A DNA stretch of 64,000 bases from Nocardia sp. NBC_00416 (GCF_036032445.1 NZ_CP107932.1:2916501-2980500); one strand, 5' to 3'. Shown: positions 8,804 to 21,385, numbered from the stretch's first letter. The notes: generated by a model from the letters alone, not told the origin. Numbers and translations are program-made.

Positions 8804-9303
8804 GCTGTTTCCCCGTTCCGTGATGGGTCGGTACCGGATGCGCCGGGAGCCGCGCCGACATCGGCCGCGGCGGCGACCCGCAGCGTCGCGTCCTTGAACG
8901 CCAGCCAGCCCAGCAGCGCGCATTTCACGCGGGCCGGATATTTGGCGACGCCGGCGAAGGCGATCCCGTCGCCGATGATGTCCTCGTCGCCGTCGACGGT
9001 GCCTCGGCTGCCGATCATCTCGATGAACGAATCGACGACCCCCAGCGCCTCCGCAACCGGCAGCCCGATCACCTGATCGGTCAACACCGAGATGGCGGCC
9101 TGGCTGATCGAGCAGCCCTGCCCGTCATAGGACACATCCGCGATGTCACCGTGGTCGCCGAGCCGCACCCGCAGCGTCACCGCGTCACCGCACGTGGGGT
9201 TCACGTGGTGCACTTCGGCGCCGTACGGCTCGCGCAGCCCATGATTGTGCGGATGCTTGTAGTGATCCAGGATCACTTCCTGATACATGTCTTCTATACG
9301 CAT
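8800..9303 (-). CDS. sufU: SufU zinc-dependent sulfurtransferase
   Basis: 167 residues. SufU-family ligands are visible: Cys38 with Asp40 in NPTCGD, Cys64 in GQGCSIS, and Cys128 in RVKCALLGW. In Gram-positive SUF systems SufU binds zinc and accepts persulfide from SufS, so this is a sulfur relay rather than a scaffold. The C-terminal ~25 residues are an alanine-rich tail. It starts three bases after the sufS stop and overlaps sufT. Confidence 0.95.
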   Translation of the reverse strand: MRIEDMYQEVILDHYKHPHNHGLREPYGAEVHHVNPTCGDAVTLRVRLGDHGDIADVSYDGQGCSISQAAISVLTDQVIGLPVAEALGVVDSFIEMIGSRGTVDGDEDIIGDGIAFAGVAKYPARVKCALLGWLAFKDATLRVAAAADVGAAPGASGTDPSRNGETA

Positions 9304-9306
9304 GCT

Positions 9307-11332
<2,026 letters not shown>

Positions 11333-11375
11333 AGGTTGCTGAATTCCTTCGGTGGGCTGGGAACGCGGATCTCGG

Positions 11376-12554
11376 TCAGACGCCGATGGCGGCGAGTTCG
11401 GCCTCGATGGCCGCCTCGAGCCGCTCGGCGACCTCGCGGACCGCGATCTTCTGGATGATCTCGTGGAAGAAACCGCGGACCACCAGACGGCGGGCGACCT
11501 CTTCCGGAATACCGCGGGCACGCAGATAGAACAGCTGTTCGTCGTCGAACCGCCCGGTCGCCGACGCGTGACCGGCGCCGACGATCTCACCGGTCTCGAT
11601 CTCCAGGTTCGGCACGGAGTCGGCGCGGGCGCCGTCGGTGAGAACCAGGTTGCGGTTGATCTCGAAGGTGTCGGTGCCCTCGGCGGCGGCACGGATCAGC
11701 ACGTCACCGACCCACACCGTGCGAGCATCACCCTTGGGCGAATGCGGGTCGCCCTGCAGGGCGCCCTTGTACAGCACGTTCGATTTGCAGTGCGGGACAG
11801 CGTGATCGACGAGCAGGCGCTGTTCGAAATGCTGTCCGGCGTCGGCGAAGTAGAGGCCGAGCAGTTCGGCGTCGCCGCCCGGACCGGCGTAACGGACATT
11901 GCCGGTGAGCCGCACGAGATCACCGCCGAGGGTGACCGCGGTGTGCCGCAGTACCGCGTCGCGGCCCAGCAGGGCGTGATGCGCGGTGGCGTGCACGGCG
12001 TCATCGGCCCAGTCCTGGACTGCGACGACGGTGAGCCGGGCGCTGTCACCGAGGACGAATTCGATGTTCTCGGCATAGGTTCCGCTGCCCCGCTGGTCGA
12101 TCACCACGGTGGCGACGGCGAATTCGGCCAGTCGCACCTGCAGGTGACCGTAGGCGGTCTTGCCCTCACCCGGACCGGTGATACGCACGACGACGGGTTC
12201 GGCGACCTCGGTCTCCTTGCCCACCGAGACGACCGTAGCCCGCTCGAACCCGGAGTACGCCTGGGCGGCCACCCGATCCGACGGGGTACCGCCGGCGCCC
12301 AGCCGGGCGTCGTCGCGATCCACGGTCTCCACCGTGACCCCGGCAACCGAGTCGACCTCGACGCCGGCCTGCCCGTCCCGGATGGCGGTGCCGTTGTGCA
12401 GGCCGCGCAGCCGGCGCAGCGGGGTGAACCGCCACGCCTCGTCCTTACCGGAGGGGATCTCGAAGGCGTTCACATCGAACGAGGTGAACACCTCGCCCTT
12501 GTTGATCGCCGGAGTACGAGCCTCGGCGGCCTCGGCAACGTTGTCCAATGCCAT
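11376..12554 (-). CDS. sufD: Fe-S assembly protein SufD
   Basis: 392 residues beginning [12 protein letters not shown]. SufD hallmarks include [12 protein letters not shown] near the N-terminus, the beta-helix core, and the C-terminal [17 protein letters not shown] and [17 protein letters not shown]. It partners SufB and SufC. The ATG overlaps the sufB TGA as ATGA. Confidence 0.95.
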   Translation of the reverse strand: MALDNVAEAAEARTPAINKGEVFTSFDVNAFEIPSGKDEAWRFTPLRRLRGLHNGTAIRDGQAGVEVDSVAGVTVETVDRDDARLGAGGTPSDRVAAQAYSGFERATVVSVGKETEVAEPVVVRITGPGEGKTAYGHLQVRLAEFAVATVVIDQRGSGTYAENIEFVLGDSARLTVVAVQDWADDAVHATAHHALLGRDAVLRHTAVTLGGDLVRLTGNVRYAGPGGDAELLGLYFADAGQHFEQRLLVDHAVPHCKSNVLYKGALQGDPHSPKGDARTVWVGDVLIRAAAEGTDTFEINRNLVLTDGARADSVPNLEIETGEIVGAGHASATGRFDDEQLFYLRARGIPEEVARRLVVRGFFHEIIQKIAVREVAERLEAAIEAELAAIGV

Positions 12555-13990
12555 CAGCCGACGGCTCCTTCCATCTGCAGTTCGATCAGGCGGTTGAGCT
12601 CGAGGGCGTACTCCATCGGGAGTTCCTTGGCGATGGGCTCGACGAAGCCGCGCACGACCATCGCCATCGCCTCGTCCTCGGTCATACCGCGGCTCATGAG
12701 GTAGAACAGTTGATCCTCGGACACCTTCGACACGGTCGCTTCGTGCCCCATGGTCACGTCGTCCTCGCGGATATCGACGTAGGGGTAGGTGTCGGAGCGG
12801 CTGATGGTGTCGACCAGCAGCGCATCGCATTTCACCGTCGACTTGGACCCGTAGGCGCCCTTGTTCACCTGGACCAGGCCACGGTAGGAGGCCCGGCCGC
12901 CGCCACGCGCCACCGATTTGGACACGATGGTCGAGGAGGTGTGCGGCGCCAGGTGCACCATCTTGGCGCCGGTGTCCTGATGCTGGCCCTCACCGGCGAA
13001 AGCGACCGAGAGCACCTCGCCCTTGGCGTGCTCACCGGTCATCCACACGGCCGGGTACTTCATGGTGACCTTGGAGCCGATATTGCCGTCGATCCATTCC
13101 ATGGTCGCGCCGGCCTCGGCCTTGGCCCGCTTGGTGACCAGGTTGTAGACGTTGTTCGACCAGTTCTGGATGGTCGTGTAGCGGCAGCGGCCGCCCTTCT
13201 TCACGATGATCTCGACCACGGCCGAGTGCAGCGAATCGGATTTGTAGATCGGCGCGGTGCAGCCCTCGACGTAGTGCACGTAGGCGTCCTCGTCGACGAT
13301 GATCAGGGTGCGCTCGAACTGGCCCATGTTCTCGGTGTTGATCCGGAAGTAGGCCTGCAGCGGGATGTCCACGTGCACGCCCGGCGGCACATAGATGAAG
13401 GAGCCGCCCGACCAGACCGAGGTGTTCAGCGCGGAGAACTTGTTGTCCCCGGCGGGGATGACCGAGCCGAAGTACTGGCGGAAGATCTCCGGATGCTCCT
13501 TCAACGCCGTATCGGTGTCGAGGAAGATGACGCCCTGCTGTTCCAGATCCTCGCGGATCTGGTGATAGACGACTTCACTCTCGTACTGTGCGGCGACACC
13601 CGAGACCAGCCGCTGCTTCTCCGCTTCCGGGATGCCCAGCTTGTCGTAGGTGTTGCGGATGTCCTCGGGCAGGTCCTCCCAGCTCTCGGCCTGCTTCTCG
13701 GTCGAGCGCACGAAGTACTTGATGTTGTCGAAGTCGATGCCGTCGAGGTTCGATCCCCAGTGCGGCATCGGTTTGCGATCGAAGATCCGCAGCGCCTTGA
13801 GACGGTTCTCCAGCATCCAGGTCGGTTCGCTCTTCTTGTTCGAGATATCGCGAACGACCTCTTCGGACAGACCCCGCTGCGCGCTGGCGCCCGCCACATC
13901 CGAGTCCGCCCAGCCGTAGCCGTAGTTGCCCAGTGAGGCGATGGCCTCCTCCTGGGTGAGCGAAGGCACCTGGTCGGTGGTGGTCGTCAT
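12554..13990 (-). CDS. sufB: Fe-S cluster scaffold SufB
   Basis: 478 residues with the SufB beta-helix motifs [41 protein letters not shown] and [17 protein letters not shown]. No intein is present, unlike M. tuberculosis SufB, which carries one in the same protein. The ATG at 13990 overlaps the TGA of sufR, so scaffold synthesis is coupled to the regulator. An in-frame extension to 14203 is only the antisense-like overlap with sufR. Confidence 0.96.
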   Translation of the reverse strand: MTTTTDQVPSLTQEEAIASLGNYGYGWADSDVAGASAQRGLSEEVVRDISNKKSEPTWMLENRLKALRIFDRKPMPHWGSNLDGIDFDNIKYFVRSTEKQAESWEDLPEDIRNTYDKLGIPEAEKQRLVSGVAAQYESEVVYHQIREDLEQQGVIFLDTDTALKEHPEIFRQYFGSVIPAGDNKFSALNTSVWSGGSFIYVPPGVHVDIPLQAYFRINTENMGQFERTLIIVDEDAYVHYVEGCTAPIYKSDSLHSAVVEIIVKKGGRCRYTTIQNWSNNVYNLVTKRAKAEAGATMEWIDGNIGSKVTMKYPAVWMTGEHAKGEVLSVAFAGEGQHQDTGAKMVHLAPHTSSTIVSKSVARGGGRASYRGLVQVNKGAYGSKSTVKCDALLVDTISRSDTYPYVDIREDDVTMGHEATVSKVSEDQLFYLMSRGMTEDEAMAMVVRGFVEPIAKELPMEYALELNRLIELQMEGAVG

Positions 13991-14838
13991 TCGGCGCTCC
14001 TTCCGGAGTCGTTCGTTGCGTCCGTTGCGGGCTGTGCAACGGTTGTGGGTGAAGCGTTGTGCGAGTCGGTGCCGCCCGCCGCGGTCGGCAGCACTGTCAG
14101 GGGTACATGGGTGGTGCAGGCGCAGTCGCCGTTGGCGATCGTCGCCAGGCGCTGCACATGCGTACCGAGGACCTCCCGGAAGGCCTCGAGTTCGGCTTCG
14201 CACAGCTCGGGGAATTCCTCGGCGACGTGCGAAACGGGGCAGTGGTGCTGACAGATCTGCACACCCGCGCCCACCCGCCGCGTGCTGGCGGCGAATCCCG
14301 CGTCCGAGAGCGCGGTGGCGATCTCCTCCGCCTTGGCCACGGTGCCGGACCGCGCCCCCTCCGCGCCGGTCCCGTCCGACTCGGGGTCGGATCCCGGCGC
14401 GGGCAGCGGTTCGATCCCGTCGACCAGAGTGCGGGCCCGTTTGCGGGCGAACGCGGTGACGGCTTCCGCCCCGCCGATCTCCCGCAGTTGCCGAATGGCG
14501 GCACCGGCCAGATCGTCGTAGGCGTGACCGAGCATGCCCCGCCCGGCCGCAGTGAGCTGGTATTGCTTCGCCGGTCGCCCGCGGCCCTTCTGCTGCCAGG
14601 GCGCCGAACGCCCGGCCCGCGCCTGACCCGATTCGATGAGGGCGTCCAGGTGCCGGCGCACACCCGCCGGGGCCAAGCCCAGCGCGCTGCCGATCGCGGT
14701 CGCGGTGATCGGCCCTTCCTCGAGCAGAAGTTTGACGATGGCGGCTCGGGTATGTCCTTCACCGCCGGTCGCGGGCAGGCCGACAGACCCGGGACCGGTC
14801 CGGTGACCAGCCCTTTCGTCCACATCCGGCAAACCCAT
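13987..14838 (-). CDS. sufR: SufR, Fe-S-sensing repressor of the suf operon
   Basis: 283 residues. An N-terminal winged helix (about 28-100: [19 protein letters not shown], then [19 protein letters not shown]) precedes a C-terminal cluster-binding region with [20 protein letters not shown] and NGDCACTTH, which supplies the cysteines for a 4Fe-4S cluster. The ATG at 14838 lies next to a SufR-type operator. A GTG at 14847 is possible but would put the start inside that operator. It is the first gene of the operon, autoregulated by inference. Confidence 0.94.
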   Translation of the reverse strand: MGLPDVDERAGHRTGPGSVGLPATGGEGHTRAAIVKLLLEEGPITATAIGSALGLAPAGVRRHLDALIESGQARAGRSAPWQQKGRGRPAKQYQLTAAGRGMLGHAYDDLAGAAIRQLREIGGAEAVTAFARKRARTLVDGIEPLPAPGSDPESDGTGAEGARSGTVAKAEEIATALSDAGFAASTRRVGAGVQICQHHCPVSHVAEEFPELCEAELEAFREVLGTHVQRLATIANGDCACTTHVPLTVLPTAAGGTDSHNASPTTVAQPATDATNDSGRSAE

Positions 14839-15324
14839 AGTTTTCACAACATCAGTGTGGCGGAATTCGTTCCTGAAATCTAATAAGGGTGCCCTGACCA
14901 GGCGGGTCACCGGCGGGCGCCGTACTCGGCGGAAACCCCGGAAATCGCCTGCTCCGGCGAGAAAGTCCCGCTCGCCTGGGCCGGACCGGATCGGCGAAGT
15001 GATCTGCTTCACTGCGCCCGGGGCAGGTCCGGCCACCGTTCTCCCACCGGAGAAATTAGCTGTCCGGCTGCGCTGCCGCGCCGGCGGGCGGCAGCCCGAA
15101 CCGACACCGGACGACCGGAGACCCGTCCCCCGCCTCGGTCCCGCAAGCTCCGGCATCGCCACCGCGGCGATGCCGAGCCGACCACGGTAGCTGGAAGGTG
15201 TCCCGACCCGGGATCCGGTGAACCGCACCCGGGCCACCCTCCGGGGACGCGGCGCAGATCCGCCCGCCCCGCCTCCGGATGCTCCGGCCCGGGGGCGAAC
15301 TGCGCCCGCGGCGAACTAGTCTCG
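14839..15324. other. divergent intergenic region sufR/mptB
   Basis: 486 bases separate the divergent suf operon and mptB. Apart from the SufR site at its left end no defined element or credible gene was found. It must hold both promoters. Confidence 0.45.
14844..14858 (-). promoter_or_regulatory. SufR operator
   Basis: On the minus strand the sequence reads ACACT-GATGT-TGTGA, which fits the ACACT-N5-TGTGA motif reported (recalled) for mycobacterial SufR. It ends six bases from the sufR start, so bound SufR would block transcription at or over the start site. Confidence 0.75.
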
Positions 15325-17052
15325 GTGACCGTGGCAGGACAGGCAGGCGCCCCGGGCGCATCGGCGTCGCTCGGGCAGCGCGCACTGAAACTGGTGCGGC
15401 GCGCCCTCGGGCTGGATGTCCCGCCCTCGGACCACACCATCGCGATTCTGCACAGCGACGAATCCGAGGTGCCGGGGCTCGATCGCCGGGAACGGGCGCA
15501 GCTCGACCGTATCCGGCTGATGGGCGCCACCGGCACGGTGCTGATGGCGATCAGCGCGCTCGGCATCGGGGCGCAACCGGTGCACCAGAATCCGACCTCG
15601 GGTATGCGGGTACTGGGCATCTTCGCCCGGGCGCACACCGGGTCACTCGCCATGTGCATGGTCGGCACGGTGACCGTGGTGCTGGCCTGGCTGCTGCTGG
15701 GCCGGTTCGCCGTCGGCGGCCTCGGCGGCGCTCCGCTGCACCGGCTCACCCGGCGTCAGCTGGACCGCACGCTGCTGCTGTGGATCATTCCGCTGTGCGT
15801 GGCGCCGCCGATGTTCAGCAACGACGTCTACTCCTACCTGGCGCAGAGCGAGATCGCCGCCCGCGGGATCGACCCGTACCTGGAGGGCCCGGTGGCGGGC
15901 CTGGGCATCGACAATGTGCTCACCAACAACGTGCCCAACATCTGGCGCGAGACTCCGGCCCCGTACGGGCCGTTGTTCCTCTGGATCGGGCACGGGATCG
16001 CCGAGATCACCGGCGAGAACATCCTGGCCGGAGTCTGGGTGCACCGGCTGCTGGCCCTGGCCGGAGTGGCGTTGATCGTCTGGGCGCTGCCGCGCCTGTC
16101 CATCCGCTGCGGGGTGGCGCCGGTCAGCGCACTGTGGCTGGGGGTGGCGAACCCGCTGGTGCTGTTCCACCTCATCGGCGGGGTCCACAACGACGCGCTC
16201 ATGCTCGGGCTGATGCTGGCGGGGCTGGAGTTCATGCTGCGGGCGATCCACGGCGTACCCGGCGACGGCGGACCGCCACCACTCGACGGGCGGGGCTGGA
16301 CACTGCTCGTCGGCGGGGCGGTCGTGATCAGCCTGTCCGCCTCCGTCAAGGTGACCTCGATCATCGCGCTGGGCTTCGCGGGGATGGCGCTGGCCCGCCG
16401 CTGGGGTCCGGGCCTGCGACAGATACTCGCCGCCGCCGGGCTGCTCGGACTGATCGCGGTCCTGGTCACCGTGGTGATCAGCACGGTGAGCGGACTCGGA
16501 TTCGGCTGGCTGAACACCCTGAACACCGCGAGCGCGGTACGCAGCTGGATGTCGCTGCCCACAGCGCTGGGCATCATCACCGGATTCGGAGGCGTACTAC
16601 TGGGGCTCGGCGACCACACCACCGCGCTGCTGAGCATCACCCGACCGATCGCGGCAGTGGTGGCGGGCTTCATCACGGTGCGGATGCTCGTCGCGACCTG
16701 GACGGGCCGGCTGCACCCGGTGGGAGCGCTGGGGGTTTCGCTCGGCGCCATCGTGCTGCTCTTCCCCGTAGTCCAGCCGTGGTACCTGCTGTGGGCGATC
16801 GTGCCGATGGCGGCGTGGGCGACGCGGCCGGTGTTCCGGGCGCCGGCGGTCGGCATCTCCGCGGTGGTCAGCGTGATCCTGATGCCGCGCGGCGCGGACC
16901 TCGAGGTGTTCCAGATCGTGGGGTCGGCGGTGGCCACGGTGATCGTCTCACTGCTGTTCATCGTGGTCACCCGGAACGCGCTGCCCTGGCGGGCGCCACG
17001 GGGGGTGTCGGCCCCGTCACAGGCGGCGGGGGCTTACGGTGGGACCTCGTGA
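15325..17052 (+). CDS. mptB: MptB-like alpha-(1->6) polyprenol-phosphomannose-dependent mannosyltransferase
   Basis: 575 residues of a GT-C membrane glycosyltransferase with about a dozen hydrophobic segments. The first large loop carries MFSNDVYSYLAQ, typical of MptA/MptB, and is followed by APYGPLFLWIG and LIGGVHNDALMLG. The family builds the alpha-1,6-mannan core of lipomannan in mycolate actinobacteria, using polyprenyl-phosphomannose on the outer face of the membrane. The start is GTG at 15325, or GTG two codons later. The location beside sufR matches Rv1459c. The ABC genes follow with a 4-base overlap. Confidence 0.9.
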   Translation: MTVAGQAGAPGASASLGQRALKLVRRALGLDVPPSDHTIAILHSDESEVPGLDRRERAQLDRIRLMGATGTVLMAISALGIGAQPVHQNPTSGMRVLGIFARAHTGSLAMCMVGTVTVVLAWLLLGRFAVGGLGGAPLHRLTRRQLDRTLLLWIIPLCVAPPMFSNDVYSYLAQSEIAARGIDPYLEGPVAGLGIDNVLTNNVPNIWRETPAPYGPLFLWIGHGIAEITGENILAGVWVHRLLALAGVALIVWALPRLSIRCGVAPVSALWLGVANPLVLFHLIGGVHNDALMLGLMLAGLEFMLRAIHGVPGDGGPPPLDGRGWTLLVGGAVVISLSASVKVTSIIALGFAGMALARRWGPGLRQILAAAGLLGLIAVLVTVVISTVSGLGFGWLNTLNTASAVRSWMSLPTALGIITGFGGVLLGLGDHTTALLSITRPIAAVVAGFITVRMLVATWTGRLHPVGALGVSLGAIVLLFPVVQPWYLLWAIVPMAAWATRPVFRAPAVGISAVVSVILMPRGADLEVFQIVGSAVATVIVSLLFIVVTRNALPWRAPRGVSAPSQAAGAYGGTS

Positions 17053-17981
17053 CCGCTTCCCGGGTGCCCGCCGTGCAGGTGGACCACGTCGCCAAACGCT
17101 ACGGCGAGACGATCGCGGTGGACGGTATCGGTTTCGTGATCGAACCGGCGCAGGTGTTCGCCCTGCTCGGACCGAACGGCGCCGGCAAGACCACCACGGT
17201 GGAGATGTGCGAGGGCTTCGTCCGCCCGGATTCCGGCCGGGTCCGGGTGCTGGGGCTGGACCCGATCGCGGACTCCGAACAATTACGGCCCCGGATCGGC
17301 GTGATGCTGCAGGGCGGCGGCGCCTACCCCGGTGCGCGGGCCGGGGAGATGCTGGATCTGGTGGCCTCCTATTCGGCGAACCCGCTCGACCCGGACTGGC
17401 TCCTGGGCGTGCTGGGCCTGGCCGACTCCCGCCGGACCCCCTATCGCCGGCTGTCCGGCGGCCAGCAGCAACGACTGTCCCTCGCCTGCGCACTGGTCGG
17501 CCGGCCCGAGATCGTGTTCCTGGACGAACCGACCGCGGGGATGGACGCACAGGCCCGGATCCTGGTATGGGAGCTGATCGATGCGCTGCGCCGGGACGGG
17601 GTCAGCGTCCTGCTCACCACTCACCTGATGGACGAGGCCGAGGAGCTGGCCGATCATCTGGTGATCGTGGACCACGGGCGCATCGTCGCCTCCGGAACCC
17701 CCGCGGAGGTCACCGCGCACGGCGCGGCCGGTCAGCTGCGGTTCGCGGCGCCCCCGCATCTGGACCTCGAACTACTGCAGTCGGCGCTGCCCGAGGGGTT
17801 CGCTCCCAAGGAGACCAGCCCCGGCTCATATCTGGTGGAGGGCGAGATCAACCCGCAGGTCCTGGCCACGGTGACAGCGTGGTGTGCCCGGGTGAACGTG
17901 CTCGCGACCGATATCCGGATAGATCAACGCCGGCTGGAGGATGTCTTCCTGGAACTCACCGGACGGGATCTGCGCACATGA
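17049..17981 (+). CDS. ABC transporter ATP-binding protein
   Basis: 310 residues starting at a GTG that overlaps the mptB stop as GTGA. Walker A is LGPNGAGKTTT (near 38-48), the signature is LSGGQQQRLS, Walker B is EIVFLDEPTAGMD, and the H-loop is TTHLMDEAEEL. The C-terminal ~90 residues form the extension usual for drug or lipid exporters of the ABC-2 type. The permease follows 51 bases downstream. Equivalent to Rv1458c by position. Substrate unknown; the mptB neighbour suggests an envelope component. Confidence 0.93.
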   Translation: MTASRVPAVQVDHVAKRYGETIAVDGIGFVIEPAQVFALLGPNGAGKTTTVEMCEGFVRPDSGRVRVLGLDPIADSEQLRPRIGVMLQGGGAYPGARAGEMLDLVASYSANPLDPDWLLGVLGLADSRRTPYRRLSGGQQQRLSLACALVGRPEIVFLDEPTAGMDAQARILVWELIDALRRDGVSVLLTTHLMDEAEELADHLVIVDHGRIVASGTPAEVTAHGAAGQLRFAAPPHLDLELLQSALPEGFAPKETSPGSYLVEGEINPQVLATVTAWCARVNVLATDIRIDQRRLEDVFLELTGRDLRT

Positions 17982-18032
17982 TGCGATATCCCCGCCTCCG
18001 CGGACCGCGTCCGACAGCCCCGAAGGAGTGCC

Positions 18033-18824
18033 GTGACCAAGTCTGATCTGACGGCCAATCGGTTCGAGCCGGGTATCTTCGCTCCGGCGCCGCGGCCCGC
18101 GCCGCGACTCGCCATGTTGCTCGCGCAGACCAGGCTCGATCTGGTGCTGCTGCTGCGCAACGGCGAGCAGCTGCTGCTCACCATGTTCATTCCGATCACC
18201 TTGCTGATCGGTCTGGCCGTGCTGCCGTTCGGCGACATGGGTCCGGACAAGATCGACAAGATCGTTCCGGCGGTGATGATGGTGGCGGTGATGTCGACCG
18301 CGTTCACCGGGCAGGCGATCGCGATCGGGTTCGATCGCCGCTACGGTGCGCTCAAACGGCTGGGCGCGACGCCGCTGCCGCGCTGGGGAATCGTCGCGGG
18401 CAAGAGCGGTGCGGTCCTGCTGGTGGTGATCCTGCAGGCGGTGCTGCTCGGGTTGATCGGGGTGGCGCTGGGCTGGCGACCTACACCGCTGGGACTGCTG
18501 CTCGGCGCGGTCCTGATCGCGCTGGGCACGGCCACGTTCGCGGCGATGGGCCTGTTGCTCGGCGGCACGCTCAAGGCCGAAGTGGTACTGGCGCTGGCGA
18601 ACATCCTCTGGTTCGTCATGCTCGGGATCGCCAGCGTGGTGTTCGCCTCCGACGAACTGCCCGCGGCAGTGCACACAGTGGTGCGGTTGGTGCCCTCCGG
18701 AGCGCTGGCGGTCGCGCTGGAACACGCGATGGCCGGCGGGGTCGACTGGCTGGGCGTGGGCGCGCTGATCGTCTGGGGTACCGCCGCGGGCATCCTCGCC
18801 GCCCGCTGGTTCCGCTTCGAATGA
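18033..18824 (+). CDS. ABC-2 type transporter permease
   Basis: 263 residues, GTG start. Six hydrophobic segments are seen, including LLLTMFIPITLLIGLAVL and a late segment ending in ILAARWFRFE, with the ABC-2 motif FDRRYGALKRLGATPLPRW in the cytoplasmic loop. It pairs with the preceding ATPase to make an export complex (Rv1457c position). Confidence 0.93.
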   Translation: MTKSDLTANRFEPGIFAPAPRPAPRLAMLLAQTRLDLVLLLRNGEQLLLTMFIPITLLIGLAVLPFGDMGPDKIDKIVPAVMMVAVMSTAFTGQAIAIGFDRRYGALKRLGATPLPRWGIVAGKSGAVLLVVILQAVLLGLIGVALGWRPTPLGLLLGAVLIALGTATFAAMGLLLGGTLKAEVVLALANILWFVMLGIASVVFASDELPAAVHTVVRLVPSGALAVALEHAMAGGVDWLGVGALIVWGTAAGILAARWFRFE

Positions 18825-18886
18825 GCCACGACACGTTGTAGTAGTCCGGTTGCCGAGCGTTCCCGACCGCCCGCTACCATCGTGAC

Positions 18887-19861
18887 GTGCTGTATCGCGC
18901 ATTCCTGCGACTCGTCGACCGGCTGCCGTTGCCGTCGCGGCGCACCCAGCTCCTGATCGCCCTCGCGGTCATCGCCTCCCAGGCGGGGATCGCGGTGACC
19001 GGCGCGATCGTGCGGGTCACCGCCTCCGGCCTGGGCTGCCCCACCTGGCCGGAGTGCTTCCCCGGCAGTTTCACTCCGACCGGGGTCTCCGAAGTCCCGG
19101 GAATCCACCAGGCGGTGGAGTTCGGGAACCGGATGCTCTCCTTCGCCGTAGTGGTCTGCGCGGCGCTGATCGTCCTCGCGGTCACCCGTGCCCGGCGGCG
19201 GCGCGAGGTACTGGTCTATGCCTGGCTCATGCCCGCCGGCACAGTGCTGCAGGCGATCGTCGGCGGAATCACGGTGCTGTCCGGGCTGCTGTGGTGGACG
19301 GTCGCGCTACACCTGCTGGCGTCGATGCTGATGGTGTGGGTGGCGGCCGTGATGTATGCCAAGGTCGCCTCGCCCGACGACGGTGTCGACACCGTTCGCG
19401 CGCCGGCGCCGCTGCGCTGGCTCACCGCGCTGAGCGGGGTCGCACTGGCCGGCGTGCTCGTCGCAGGCACCCTGGTGACCGGCGCCGGGCCGCACGCCGG
19501 TGACAAGAGCATCGAGCGACCGGTCGCCCGGCTCGAGGTGGAGATCGTCACGCTGGTCCATCTGCACTCCCAGCTGCTCGTCGGCTACCTGGCCCTGCTG
19601 ATCGGTCTCGGTTTCGGCCTCTTCGCCACCGGCATCACCAAGCCGGTGCGCGACCGCCTGTTCGTCCTGCTCGGCTTGGTTCTCGCGCAATCGCTGGTGG
19701 GCATCGTCCAGTACTTCACCGATGTCCCGGCCGCGCTGGTCGCGTTCCATGTCGGCGGCGCGGCGCTGTGCACTGCCGCGACCGCGGCCCTGTGGGCGTC
19801 CCTGCGTACTCGGGAACCGCTGCCCGCCGCGGTCTCGGAGACGAGCGCTCAACCGGTCTGA
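18887..19861 (+). CDS. ctaA: heme A synthase CtaA
   Basis: 324 residues, GTG start. Eight membrane helices are expected. Visible features are GAIVRVTASGLGCPTWPEC with the family's cysteine pair, HQAVEFGNRMLS, LHLLASMLM and VHLHSQLLVGY, supplying conserved histidines. It oxidises the heme O methyl group to give heme A for the aa3 oxidase. The heme O synthase ctaB is 3.2 kb away. The Asn in EFGNR replaces a histidine present in some bacterial CtaA proteins and appears common in actinobacteria (recalled). Confidence 0.93.
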   Translation: MLYRAFLRLVDRLPLPSRRTQLLIALAVIASQAGIAVTGAIVRVTASGLGCPTWPECFPGSFTPTGVSEVPGIHQAVEFGNRMLSFAVVVCAALIVLAVTRARRRREVLVYAWLMPAGTVLQAIVGGITVLSGLLWWTVALHLLASMLMVWVAAVMYAKVASPDDGVDTVRAPAPLRWLTALSGVALAGVLVAGTLVTGAGPHAGDKSIERPVARLEVEIVTLVHLHSQLLVGYLALLIGLGFGLFATGITKPVRDRLFVLLGLVLAQSLVGIVQYFTDVPAALVAFHVGGAALCTAATAALWASLRTREPLPAAVSETSAQPV

Positions 19862-20038
19862 CCGCACCGGAAAGCCGTGCGGGGCTGTCCGCAGCCGGCT
19901 CGACGGCGCTCGGTCCGAAGCGGTCGGACAGCAGACGAACCGCCCGCCGTACACCGTGCGTCGCCCGGGATCGATGCATCCGATGCCCGCATCCTGCCCA
20001 GCGATCCCGACGCCCCGAACCGCGGCGCCCGCACCGGT

Positions 20039-21271
20039 TCAGGCCCCGCTCGGCCCGTTCTGGTAACTGCGCGCGACCAGGGCGGAGGTCAGATACCACA
20101 GCCCGGTGGGGACCGCCGGGTCGAAACCGGTGAGCATCCGGACTCGTTTGAGCCGGTAGTCGAGCGTATTGGTGTGCATATGCATCAGCCGGGCGGTGCG
20201 CTGGCGGTTGAAATTGTTCGCGATGTGCTGGCGCAGGGTCTCCAGCAGTTCGGGATGCTCGTCCAGGGGATCCAGGATGGCGCTGAGGTGCTCGCGGGCC
20301 GGTCCCGGCCGGGTGATCTGGAACTCCAGGGCCAGATCGGAGAACCGGTGCAGTCCACCGTTGTCGGTGATGCGCTGCACGGTGTCGAGGAGTTCGTGGG
20401 CGCGATCGGTGGCGTCGGGGATATCGGCGGTCGCCGCGGTGACCACCGTGGCGACGACCGGTACCTGCGCGGCCTGCTCCAGCCGCGCGATCAGCTCGTC
20501 CAGCGCCTCGTCCGGGAAACCGTCCGCGGGCAGCAGCACCGTGCCACCGTCGATGCTGAGCAGTGACAGGGCCCGCTCGCCGCAGCATCCGGCCAGTTCG
20601 GCCTGGAGCCGGCGCAGTTTGCGCCGCGCGACGATACGGCCGTCGACCTGCGGGGCGGTTTCGTCCGGATGCGGCGCCACGGCCAGCGCCAGCACCTGGT
20701 ACGACGCCGCGATCTCGATCCCGCATTCGCGAGCCATGGTGGCGGTGCTGTGCCCGCCGAGCAGCGCCGAGGTCAGTGTGTGCACCGCGGTGTGGTGTTC
20801 GGAGACCACGCCCCGGTACTCCCCCACATACGCCAGGGCCACCTCGGAGGTGATCGTGTCCAGGATCTCCAGCATCCGGCGGGCGGTGGCGACCAGGGTC
20901 GGCGAATCCGCCGGCCCCGCCGTGGCCATGATGCGATCGAAGCCGAGTTTGAAGCCTTCGTGAATGGCGTGGTTGATGGTGTCGATCGGGATGCCTTCGC
21001 GCGCCCATTCGGCGGCGGCCTCCCGCACCTGTTCGATCTTCTCCGGCAGCTCCCGGCCGTCGAGCCGGGACACCGTGAGTTCCAGGCACAGCCGCGTCAC
21101 CGCCGTCACATCACCGTGGAGCGCGTCGCCCGGCAGGGTGCCGCACGGCGCGACGTTCTCGACGAAGTGACCGACCATCTGACGCGAGAGGGTCGCCACA
21201 TCCCTCAGGTGGTTGGAAATCGGACGGCCGGACACCGTGAGTCTGGAACGGGTCGGACTACTGACCGTCAT
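20039..21271 (-). CDS. PucR/CdaR-type transcriptional regulator
   Basis: 410 residues. The C-terminal ~60 residues are a PucR helix-turn-helix (LLETLRQHIANNFNRQRTA and MHMHTNTLDYRLKRV). The middle has a GGDEF-like/CdaR portion, and the N-terminal ~150 residues are helical and resemble the RsbT/RsbU-like sensory region found in such regulators. A homologue (Rv1453) lies in the same neighbourhood of M. tuberculosis. Its target is not evident; it stands alone between ctaA and a small conserved gene. Confidence 0.88.
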   Translation of the reverse strand: MTVSSPTRSRLTVSGRPISNHLRDVATLSRQMVGHFVENVAPCGTLPGDALHGDVTAVTRLCLELTVSRLDGRELPEKIEQVREAAAEWAREGIPIDTINHAIHEGFKLGFDRIMATAGPADSPTLVATARRMLEILDTITSEVALAYVGEYRGVVSEHHTAVHTLTSALLGGHSTATMARECGIEIAASYQVLALAVAPHPDETAPQVDGRIVARRKLRRLQAELAGCCGERALSLLSIDGGTVLLPADGFPDEALDELIARLEQAAQVPVVATVVTAATADIPDATDRAHELLDTVQRITDNGGLHRFSDLALEFQITRPGPAREHLSAILDPLDEHPELLETLRQHIANNFNRQRTARLMHMHTNTLDYRLKRVRMLTGFDPAVPTGLWYLTSALVARSYQNGPSGA

Positions 21272-21385
21272 ATCGGCTCCTTCTACCCCGGGGCTGACGC
21301 TCGAGGCCCTAACGGTAGCGCGAACCGGTTACTCGTCAGTAGTTTTTGTTGAGGAAACTGTTCGAGCTACCTGACGCCCGCGGGA

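Noticed and set aside
15279..17981. 900-codon frame joining the mptB region to the ABC ATPase
   Set aside because: Only the last ~310 residues have homology; the first part is an out-of-frame reading of mptB.
19886..19933. Weak dyad GCTGTCCG...CGGACAGC after ctaA as terminator
   Set aside because: Loop of about 30 bases and no compact stem; not reported as a terminator.
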